A stretch of DNA of 61,552 nt from positions 1 through 61,552 of the forward strand of contig JALBYF010000089.1 in assembly GCA_023212725.1 (NCBI GenBank). Reading direction: 5' to 3'. The position numbers and the translations under genes were made by a program. How positions within the stretch are numbered: position 1 is the first letter of the stretch; each line of letters starts with the position of its first letter. The notes beneath the pieces are model-generated. The model was not told where the DNA came from, did not search any database, and worked only from the letters and a program-made list of their open reading frames with translations. This document shows, in pieces, positions 53,118 to 61,552 of the stretch. The DNA is from Tranzscheliella williamsii. Taxonomy: Eukaryota; Basidiomycota; Ustilaginomycetes; Ustilaginales; Ustilaginaceae.

Positions 53118-55070
53118 ATCAGAATTGTTTCCATGCATATGTGTCTCTTAGTGGATCATTCCCTCATTCATCCAGGGAGATTCCTGGTTCCTATAGTGGC
53201 TCCTTTGCATTCCCGCTTCTAGCTAGATCAGGCACCATATAATAACAATGTTATCAAGATTACCAGCTATTCCAAACCCTGAAACAGTTCCGGTGACCAC
53301 ACAATCAAAAACAGAGCAAGGGGGCTCTTATTTGGGGATACAATCTCGCATTACAACATGCATTCATGATTAGGATTCACAATGTAAAAGCTCAGCTTCT
53401 GGTAAGCGAGCCAGTGGTTAAAGCAGCAACACTGCTTTGATCATGGTCTTCCAGACTTGCTGTTGCAATCCTGCTTCATCTGCTTGTCTTCTGCTTAGCT
53501 TTTGTCAGGCAGTTTACACCAGTGACACTACTTTGACATCTGGCTGACTTACCAGAAGTTGCACTTTGATGTTGTCATTGCTAACAACAGATCTACACAT
53601 TGGCATGATTCAACATACATACTCCTGCCCAACCTGGTGTCAGCGGTCATGCGCCTGATCCCAAGCACTGGTCGATATGATAATGATATCGACTGAGTGG
53701 TCGTGATTTGACTGTGTTGCAGTCGATTGACTCAACAAGCAAGGATTGAGCAAGGCTCTGATCGACATGGCTCTGAGATCGACTGACCGCTGTGGACGCT
53801 CCGTCCAGAGGTAGAGAGGCATGTTCGAGGCTGTACTTGCTCACAAGAATGAGAGAGCGTCCTTAACACACTCTTGCAAGGTGGACACTGTTATTGATGG
53901 TGTACTAAGGGGGGATTGGGGTCTCGCTATCACACTGTTGGTGTGAGCGTGACTGAGATGATGTCGACGGTTCTCTGACTTGAACAGAGGCACAGACGAT
54001 GGCGTTGAGCAACCATCCTGGATTGCTCAGCGAGACTGACTGAATGATTAGCTACAGTTATTGTTTAATAGAGTGGATGAGGGCTGCCCTCATCCACCGA
54101 GAAAGCACAACACCTTTTATAAGGACGGTTGTCGGTTGGCTACCAGTCAATAACTAGACTGGTCACACCCCCTTAACAGTAGGATGTCCCTTATCTCTGG
54201 CCAGGTCTCCTGACTGACTGATGTCTACATGGGACATGGGTTCCAATCTCTGCTTATCAGTTGCTGGACGATTGGGTCGAAGTCATGCCTGAGGTCGACT
54301 GGATCTCTACTTGTAGGCCTGACTCTGGTCGATTGATCGGGTTGGCGCATCCAGAAGACAATCGGCTTGATCTGACTGTGTCCCTCGACTGAATACTCCC
54401 ACACTGTGGTTTCACCACTAATGGGTGTCCAATTGGTCCATATGGCCTGTTGCCTGGGATCTGTTGTTTCCTAGTTGCCTCCCATCAGTATGTCCTATGA
54501 CACCTGGTAGTACCAGCCATAAGTCAACACGGGGGATCTTGGTTGCTCCATGGCTAATGACTGTATGATACAGCATGAAACAGTCATAGCAGCGAACGCT
54601 AGCCCCGGAGGAAATCTCCCTAGAGCTACGCAGGACTGCTAGGGTGCCTCTCGGGAACCAACCTAGGATTACTTAGGGGAAAATCTTCCTTCTAGAAGAT
54701 CTGACAGAGTATTAGTGACTTCGCCAAGTCTGCTTAGCGTACATATGGCCCCTTTCCTCAGCTGTCCTTAGACGAACCCCTTTTCCTAGCTCGGCTGAGC
54801 GCGTGAACCCTCCGTCAGCTAGCTCTCCTGAGTGTGTGAATCCTCCGTAGGACTTCTCCAGAACACACATGCACAGCTTGAAGCATCCCGCTCGCAAAGT
54901 AGGACCGAGCCTTAGCATTCATGGTTCATAATTGATTCGTTGGAGACTGATGTGCTAGCTCGTGTGCCTCTGTGCGACTCTTGTGTAGGGCTAGCATGCA
55001 TAAGCTATAAGACTCATGGCTCATAACTGCAAGTCTGTCCATCTTCTGAGCAACGACACCACCATCTTGC
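53118..55070. other. gene-free repetitive-looking stretch
   Basis: No gene was recognised. It contains a perfect 10-bp stem palindrome at 54073-54097 (GTGGATGAGG / CCTCATCCAC), a TATA-like CCTTTTATAAGG at about 54112, and repeated TCGACTG/TCGATTG words between 53687 and 54390. It has the look of retrotransposon LTR or leader DNA, but no boundaries or target duplication were found. The right part (about 54600 on) is the flank, and possibly the terminal region, of the transposon at 55071-59760. Confidence 0.4.
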
Positions 55071-56672
55071 ATGATTGTTGACTTCCTAGACATGAATCCT
55101 CCCGTTGATGCCGAACATGAGCAAGGCATCGAATCTGTCTCAAGCTGTGAGGAGGCGCTCTTGCTGATGCCAAAGCGCAAGGATACCGAACCCTGTAATC
55201 CTGCTAGCCGAAAGAAAACCCGGCCTCGTCGTCAGCAAAGCCAGAGTCAATCGTCGCAGGCCTTGATTCCTGCTGCAGGCAAGGGTCGAGGAAGGAGACC
55301 AGCAAGATCGACAGCGCAGGCTCCTCCAAGCGTTCTTGATTTTGACGATGTCGACACTTTCCCGGATGTATGTAGAGACATAACCAACGTTCATCAACGT
55401 CTTCCAGCAATCGCTTCCTCTGCTCCTGTAGAAACACCGACTAAAACGCTTAGTACCCCTCGGGCTGCTTGTCAGTACCATGTTGAAGGCAATCACGCAC
55501 CATTGAGCTTGCCTAGCATGGATCAATCTTGTTTCCCAGCCTTTCTCCAATCGACAGAAGGGTTGGACCCTCAGGTATCTCCAACAAGGTCGCCGATAGC
55601 GCTACATGCACAGGCTGCTGTGCACGATACACGGTTGGATGATTCAATTAAAGCAAAGCTGGATGCGATGCAAGAGCAACTGGTGTACCTGCAGTCGCGA
55701 GTCGATAGTATGGAGTCCAAGATGACGTCGAGCACCCGGACCCGAACACCGCAAAAGACCAAGGAACCTGGTGAAAAAGAGGCGAAAGAAGCCTTCAACG
55801 TTCTCCTCCGACGTCTGATGGGGCTTAGTCCTCGTGTTCCTTTCCCGGACCATCCTAGCGCCGTTGACAGTAGATTCTTGTCCAGTCGAAACATCGATCT
55901 CAGTCTCTTTGCACCAATGACTTCCATTAGTGCGCTCGATACTGATCCCTTTGCAGCCAAGCCCCTTCGCATCGACTGGAATGGATTGGTGCCGAAAGGA
56001 CCGTTCGAATCAGCAATCCTAGCTTGGGCCGTAGCAAAGATCAACCAGAACCGGCTTCATTGGAAAGTACCGCTTGAGGCTGGTGACGATGTTGTGTGGC
56101 ATGGATGTTGCCACTCCTTACGACGCATTCGCTACGAGATCAACATGAAGCAAAGAAGCCCTGACAAATACGAAGCCAGAAGGGAACTTACCCGACAGCA
56201 AAACCGTCGAAGGGAAAGAGCTAAGTCTCGGCTTGAATGGAGGGTGAAGGCGCTGAAGCAACTTGTCGATTACGAAGGCCCAGATGATGTTAGACATGAT
56301 TGCATGTTGTTGGAGTTTATGAGCGAGGATGAGTCTGACCATGAGGATAGGCCTGGCGAGTTCGGTACCCGGGGCACACTTGTTGTTCCATCGTGGGCTA
56401 GTCGAGAACTGAACGACCTCATGGCTAGCTTGGATCGACTCCTTCCGAAGCCCAGGCAAACCCATGTTGTCCAAAGACCGCCTTACCGTACGGATGTCTT
56501 CAAAGGCATTGTTAACGCCAAGCTCCCCTCCAAGACCCAACGGTGGATGGTATCACGAGCCTATGCCGAATCCAATCCTTGCATTGCAGAGACTGTCAAG
56601 GCAAATCGCAGGGCTCCATTCTCTATGTCAGACGATGACTGGGGCTCAGAACCTCTTGAGGAGGTTATCTGA
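55071..56672 (+). CDS. probable transposon accessory protein
   Basis: A 533-residue single ORF from the ATG at 55071. The N-terminal ~90 residues are basic and Gln/Ser-rich (PASRKKTRPRRQQSQSQ), suggesting a nuclear or DNA-binding tail. A short coiled coil follows (about 190-225; KLDAMQEQLVYLQSRVDSM), then a predicted globular region with conserved-looking aromatic and basic blocks (KINQNRLHWKVPLEAGDD; basic helix NRRRERAKSRLEWRVKALK). It ends acidic (SDDDWGSEPLEEV). No named domain was recognised. It converges on the transposase gene with 37 bp between the stop codons, so the two are taken as one element; an analogy with second genes of CACTA-type transposons is inference. The ORF is uninterrupted, suggesting recent activity. 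Confidence 0.6.
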   Translation: MIVDFLDMNPPVDAEHEQGIESVSSCEEALLLMPKRKDTEPCNPASRKKTRPRRQQSQSQSSQALIPAAGKGRGRRPARSTAQAPPSVLDFDDVDTFPDVCRDITNVHQRLPAIASSAPVETPTKTLSTPRAACQYHVEGNHAPLSLPSMDQSCFPAFLQSTEGLDPQVSPTRSPIALHAQAAVHDTRLDDSIKAKLDAMQEQLVYLQSRVDSMESKMTSSTRTRTPQKTKEPGEKEAKEAFNVLLRRLMGLSPRVPFPDHPSAVDSRFLSSRNIDLSLFAPMTSISALDTDPFAAKPLRIDWNGLVPKGPFESAILAWAVAKINQNRLHWKVPLEAGDDVVWHGCCHSLRRIRYEINMKQRSPDKYEARRELTRQQNRRRERAKSRLEWRVKALKQLVDYEGPDDVRHDCMLLEFMSEDESDHEDRPGEFGTRGTLVVPSWASRELNDLMASLDRLLPKPRQTHVVQRPPYRTDVFKGIVNAKLPSKTQRWMVSRAYAESNPCIAETVKANRRAPFSMSDDDWGSEPLEEVI

Positions 56673-56709
56673 ACATGGCGTCAGTTTTGTACATACCGTC
56701 GCCCTAGCC

Positions 56710-59700
56710 TCAAGGAATATAGATGTTGAAGTATGCATCGTCGTCCTGATTCATGACAACGATAGCTTGGCCTTTGAGCATCTCTGCTCTGAAGACCACA
56801 ATTGGCGAGACGACGTTGAGCCTTACCCTCCAAATGCCAAGATCGGGTGAACTCTCCCCTTTGCGGGCCCAGACAGGTTTCCCTCTTGATGTGAAGACGG
56901 TACATACCAGGTAGATATGCTCTCTTAACACCGACGCATCTGGTGCTCCTTGCATAACCTCGGTGTAAGAATGGGTGAAGATCTTGTTGATCTTCACCGG
57001 AAGCAAACCGTCTGGTGATACGGCTACTTCCCCTATATCCAAGAAGGCGTATTGATTGACCGTGTAGTAGGCGGTACCCCATCGTATGGCACTGTACGTC
57101 GTAACTTGGTTCCTAAGCTCGGTCCCGCTGGTCTGCAGGAGCGAGCTTTCTTTCACCACCCTAACCGCTCCTTCTGCTTGTTGATGCCGGATTGCTTGAT
57201 ACAATGATTCGAACTCCGCCGTGGCCAAAGCCGCATTGACACGCAAACACTGACCCAACTCGAAGGTAGAAGGCATCAATCCGCGCGGAGTCTGTCGATC
57301 GAGCATTTCTTTGCTGAAACCACCGCCGTGCAAGCCAGCAATCTTGGCCAAGGTTGTTGAAGATGAGGACTCCAATCGGCGGCATGCCCCAGCTCGGTCC
57401 ATCCATGCCAGCATCATTGTAAGCTCTGTTTGCTTCTTGTTTGAGTTCCGTACTGACCGTGATAGCGTTTGAATGGCCTTTTCATATGGAAAGGCCCAGA
57501 AGGATCTTGGATTTCCATGCTGTCGGATGTGCTCACAGAGGTGAAGCACTGCATGGGTGTTATACACCATGAAGGGTAGCGTCGACAGGCCATTGACGAG
57601 ATTTTTGATATGTTGATCCAGCGCTACAAGGTCACTTTCGTATATGCTAGTTTGGTTGACAATCTCCGATATGCGGCTAAGAGGAATGATGAGCTGATAG
57701 AAGACCCAGCCTCTGTGTACCATTCGCTGCAAAGACCCTCGAAGAGATGCTGGGGTGTCTTCGGTGCTACTCACCGAGGATGTTCTTGGATACTTCACAC
57801 TTGCCCAATGCGAAGTCTCGTCTTCGTCCAGTTGAATGCTTGGGTCTTCCATTTGAGAGCAGACCAAGGTACGATTCAACCGGTAGTGGCGGATGGATTG
57901 GGTCCAAGGAAGAGACAAGAGGGATGGGAGAATCTTGCCTAGTAGGATGAGCTGGGCTGCCGTGGGCGTTCCGCCGGCCGGAGTTCCGAGTAGAGGATGC
58001 GGCCGGGAAAGAGACGGTGGGCAGGAAAGCCTAGAGAACGAAGTTTGGATGACCTTCAACTCGGATGAAGCCAGGAGGCCACTGTCTATGAGCAGGCGGT
58101 GCCAGATCCGTTTGACAATGCCCAAGTAAACGAGATGCATAGCATCCACTGGGCTGTCCCGAACTGAAGACCAGTATGGGAGCGCATAGAGGCTTGAGTA
58201 CTTTGCCCCGGTTTCCTTGGCTTTCTCCCTCTGTTGTATCATGGATCGCCCTGCTTGCAAGAGCGATTCGTGACGGTGTTCATCCGGGTTGCGGAGTTTA
58301 AGAACGATGTCATCTTCGTGGGGCATGATGTGGCCCGGCTTTTGTACGTGACAATGCTGACAAAACTCTTTGTTCGATATGCAAGAGTTAAAACCCGCAA
58401 CCTTCGTCCGGGCAGGTGTATCAGCGACGAGGTTGAACAGTTTGGCTCGCAGCAGGTCACCGTCGCAGTCGGCGCCTGCCTCCACCCGAACACCTCCTAG
58501 CAACCTGTTCAGTTCCAGCACCAATGGTTCCAAAAAGCGATGCATCGTATACCATGATGGCTCTGAAGGCCCTGGGATGACACCCAAAAGATGCATATTC
58601 TCGGGAAGGTATCTGATATTGGCTGGAAGGTTGAGGACAGATATGAAGATCGGACCAGTGGAGTAGTTGGCCGTATAGTTGAACGGGTTAAACCAGTCCA
58701 CCGAAAGTTGTAGAAGCAGGTTGAGCTTGCCGCCATCCAGGTAAGGCTGCTCATCTTGCCATCGGGCTCCATCGTAGACATCGTTATAGACAGTCTCACC
58801 ATCCGACTGTTTCCTGTGCCTCCAAGCATTCAGCTTCTGCGGTAAGCCTATTCGAGCCACAAGATGTCGGAGCCAGATTTCAAGAGACGAATAATAGAAG
58901 GTATCTGGCTTGGAGTTCTGGACCCTTCCAGTATTGACGCCACCACAGGAGATGCAAAGGAAGGAGCTTGATGTTGGCGGATTGAGGCTGGAGCACCTCG
59001 ACGTTTGGCAGATTGCATACCTGATGAGACCGCCAAGAGGAGTCATCCGATTGCGGATGGATTGGAAGCGTCGAAGAGGGATTGCATCTATTCCGTGAAA
59101 GGGGAGTATGACGTCGGCTGCAAACTCCAGGAGCTTCTTTGCAGCCATATGAGGGAGAGAGTGCTGGTACCGAAGGTGAGAAAGCAGTATATAGAAGTCT
59201 TCGATCCAGGGCGGGAGTTCAGGGTCTTGCAATCTTGTGTGTGGTTGTGCTGTCTCAACAGTGGCGAAGAGATGCGGCTCCAACTGATAATGTAGCAGCA
59301 TAGAAGTAAGATTCTGGCTGTTCTCATCCTCTTCTGTGGTGCTCACGGATGCTGAAGTGTCAGCATCCGAACACGAGTCGAGGTCTTGGAGGAGCGATGG
59401 CCATGCTCCTTGAACAGGCGGCGACAGCGGCGCTCCGAGGAGGGGTGATGACAATATTTCCGGCAATGGGTCGTCATCCAGATACGACTGTAGGGCAAAG
59501 CTGAAATCACCATCTACATCGACAGGATCGGCTGACAAGGGCACGAAGCTTGTTGTTGCTGCCCCATGGTTAAGAGAGGCAGTTGCTGAGGCATGCTCAT
59601 CGGCAAGTGCGTGGAGACGCTGAGTTCTGGCGCTTACGTCCTTCCCTGCGCATCCTTTGGTAGCGCAGAAGCACGCTATCTTTCTACGCTTTCGAGGTAA

Positions 59701-59760
59701 ATGATCTGCAGGTCTCAGCTGCTCCTGACTTAACTCCAAGCAGGCCTGCCCGTGAGACAT
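56710..59760 (-). mobile_element. Tnp2/Plavaka-like (CMC) transposase gene
   Basis: A 1016-residue intact ORF; the first in-frame ATG is at 59760. The N-terminus has a Cys/His cluster (CFCATKGCAGKDVSARTQRLH). The catalytic region shows LSVDWFNPFNYT (Asp355), SPVDAMHLVYLGIVKRIW (Asp539) and FWAFPYEKAIQTLSR (Glu760), a spacing consistent with an RNase H-like DDE triad of the Tnp2/Plavaka group within the CMC (CACTA/Mirage/Chapaev) superfamily. HCHVQKPGH between them may bind zinc. The enzyme would cut and paste its element. Terminal inverted repeats could not be fixed by eye on either side. The triad assignment is inferred from family layout, not verified by alignment. Confidence 0.75.
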
Positions 59761-60130
59761 GTCATGAGCTGCACATATCAAGCGTTGCTAGATTGCACCC
59801 GAACCTAGAGCGAGCGATTATGAGATGAGCGTGGTGAAGACCAGACATGAAATTTTTGAGGAAGTGAGAGGAGGATGGCTTGTGCGGTGCGGAACACGCG
59901 TCCTTTGATGCGCAGCAAGCTCATCACTTAGCGCTTCAATTTCATCTTTATGGACCACCCTCTCATCCACCACTCAACTTCGTACCAAGACCCTCCTGTT
60001 AACCCTTCAACACCTTTTTGGCCCTTCACTCGCATCTTCTTGTTCCTACAATGGCAGGGCAGATTACCGCACCTGTCAGGGTGTGGTGATCTGCCTGGCC
60101 GGCATCGGCGGCCATGATGCTGGGGCCAAG
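59761..60130. other. flank between transposase and RPL19 duplications
   Basis: No gene was recognised. A pyrimidine-rich promoter-like segment (about 59995-60050) ends in ATGGCAGGGCAG at 60051, but the following frame is not recognisable. The transposon end should lie here or just beyond. Confidence 0.35.
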
Positions 60131-60320
60131 GTCTATAATAAGTAAACATGCTCGAAGCATTTCCTCCTTTCCCTCGGCCTCGTCCTCGAAAGCGATGATG
60201 GCAGTTCGCTTCTCGAGGACTCGCTGAGCTCGTCGCTCTCGCATGGCCTTGTTGCGGATTCGTCGGACCTCCATCTGGTCGGAGAGGTGCTTGGATCAAG
60301 CAGCCTCGGTCTTGGCCTTG
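60131..60320 (-). repeat. 190-bp tandem duplication, left copy (RPL19 3' end)
   Basis: Near-identical to 60321-60510; both begin GTCTAYAATAAGTAAACATG and end CTTGGCCTTG. The copy encodes on the minus strand HLSDQMEVRRIRNKAMRER and downstream residues of ribosomal protein L19. It differs from the right copy at a few bases. Confidence 0.9.
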
Positions 60321-60510
60321 GTCTACAATAAGTAAACATGCTCGAAGCATTTACTTCTTCTCCTCGGCCTCGTCCTCGAAAGCGATGATGGCAGTTCGCT
60401 TCTCGAGGACTCGCTGAGCTCGTCGCTCTCGCATGGCCTTGTTGCGCATTCGTCGGACCTCCATCTGGTCGGAGAGGTGCTTGGATCAAGCAGCCTCGGT
60501 CTTGGCCTTG
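60321..60510 (-). repeat. 190-bp tandem duplication, right copy (RPL19 3' end)
   Basis: Right copy of the period-190 duplication; this one is continuous with the rest of the RPL19 pseudogene. Confidence 0.9.
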
Positions 60511-60795
60511 TGAATATGCTCCATCAAGATGTGCTTGTTCTTGAAAACGTTACCCTTGGACTTGAGGTAGAGCTCGTGGTAGAGATGCTTGTCAATCTTA
60601 CCGGACTCTCGGTGCTTTCGCAAAAGTCGTCGAAGGAGCTGTTGGTAGCGGTGCTTGTCGTGCTTGCGATTTTGCCAGACTCTTGGTCCTTTCGCAAGAT
60701 TCGTCGAACGAGCTGTTGTCGTGGCATCCACACAACCTTGGTAAACATTTGAGCCTTTGAAGAACCGTTTCGGTGACCCTGTCGGGTGCCACATT
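60351..60795 (-). pseudogene. RPL19: ribosomal protein L19 (eL19) pseudogene
   Basis: Minus-strand frames match the C-terminal ~115 residues of eukaryotic eL19. First [18 protein letters not shown], then [17 protein letters not shown] and [17 protein letters not shown], then [10 protein letters not shown], a TGA, and SKHLSDQMEVRRMRNK to an EEKK stop at 60351. The N-terminal ~75 residues are absent. Two lesions are clear. A 74-bp internal tandem duplication (CGAACGAGCTGTTG near 60705 and CGAAGGAGCTGTTG near 60631) shifts the frame. A TGA stands where family members have an Arg codon (AAR context). The functional copy must be elsewhere. The 3' part was duplicated again at 60131-60320. Confidence 0.88.
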
Positions 60796-61552
60796 CAGAT
60801 CACTTGTACGTATGGTAATGGTATTGACTGATACTCTGCAGGTCGAAGGTACTGACAGATATCCATACCATTGCATTCAGGCTATGCGAAGATCATCTCA
60901 GTCTCACGCTAGCTTTATGCTACTTCACGAGAATCCAACCTTTGCCAAAGCCTCGCCCCACCCGACTGTCCACCATCGACTTCGACAATAGACTTCGACA
61001 ACAGACCTCGACAACGACGCCATTAAGATGCCCTTGATCCAACAGTTGTCCTGGACGTTGGACATTGTAACACTCAAGGCACCAAGTACATAGTTCATCA
61101 CCGTAAGTTGGCCGCTGGAAATGGGCATGCGCCCCGTCCTTCTTTTACGCTCCGTGCCATTAAGCTTTACTGCGACCGTATGTCGGAGGCGCAAGTTGCG
61201 CTGCTTCATAAAGCGTGCGCGAAGCGACTCAGCCATTTGCAACCTTCCGCAACGCTCCTTTCCGGACAGCGGCCTTTCTTTCCCTCTGCCAACGTCTCCT
61301 TGCTTTCCTTCCATCCGCCAACCGTCTCCTCTTGACCTTTTCACACGCCGACTATCGCGTTTACGCCTTTCCAATCCTCACCGTTGTCACGCGGTAGAGC
61401 GTGGGCCCAGCAAAAAGATGTCCAGCTCGCGTTTCGAACCATTGACCTCTTATCACGTGCCCTTTCCCGATCTCCCGATCCGAGCTTTTGTCTTTCGGCC
61501 GACTCCCTTTTGTCCTTCACGCACTGACCATTGTGTCAGGACCCTAATCACT
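60796..61552. other. right-end stretch without a recognised gene
   Basis: A 149-codon basic minus ORF (60925-61374) matches no family. GACTTCGACAA-type words are repeated three times at about 60977-61016. TGGTAATGGTAT (about 60814) and ATACCATTGCAT (about 60865) form a loose inverted pair. No further feature could be supported. Confidence 0.35.

Noticed and set aside
61385..61450. tRNA-like words (GGTAGAGCG; TTTCGAACC)
   Set aside because: Stems could not be paired into a cloverleaf and the box spacing is wrong in both orientations.

Overview
The window looks like nuclear DNA of a filamentous or dimorphic basidiomycete, most probably a smut fungus (Ustilaginales). This is inferred from gene content: class I myosin with SH3, fungal homocitrate synthase, a YLR419W/DHX29-type helicase, DUF3405 and RTA1-like families, and several small secreted proteins. 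It also fits gene structure, with few short GT-AG introns of 61-103 bp and long GC-rich open exons that throw up long antisense shadow ORFs. No operons, CRISPR arrays, rRNAs or convincing tRNAs were seen.

Region 1 (about 1-22 kb) is gene-poor and decayed. It holds a Ty1/copia RNase H remnant at the left edge, three or four candidate small secreted proteins, and a hairpin element flanked by imperfect direct repeats. It also holds one intact DUF3405 gene and a row of broken genes: a TauD-type dioxygenase, a membrane-transporter trace and a truncated, frameshifted RTA1 protein. An intact paraoxonase-like gene, a gypsy-like trace, a solo LTR with a perfect 5-bp target duplication, and an intact GFA/CENP-V gene follow. 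This mosaic is typical of fast-evolving effector-bearing or subtelomere-like DNA.

Region 2 (22.4-31.3 kb) is a compact carbohydrate-use group. A secreted beta-helix glycosidase-like protein comes first, then a sugar-porter MFS permease, and then, divergently transcribed from the permease, an intracellular GH36 alpha-galactosidase. A plausible shared job is release, uptake and internal cleavage of galactosides.

Region 3 (31.7-52.9 kb) is ordinary core genome. In order it carries a DEAH-box helicase, myosin I, alkaline phosphatase, homocitrate synthase, a seven-exon OTU deubiquitinase, a dolichyl-diphosphatase-like PAP2 domain fused in frame to a Rib2-like deaminase, and a DMT/EamA transporter. 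The OTU and PAP2 genes are divergent.

Region 4 (53-61.5 kb) is again mobile. It has a TA-flanked foldback MITE, a two-gene Tnp2/Plavaka-like DNA transposon with both convergent ORFs intact, and an RPL19 pseudogene carrying nested tandem duplications. The exon joins reported for split genes were worked out by hand from splice signals and continuity of family motifs, and need transcript confirmation.
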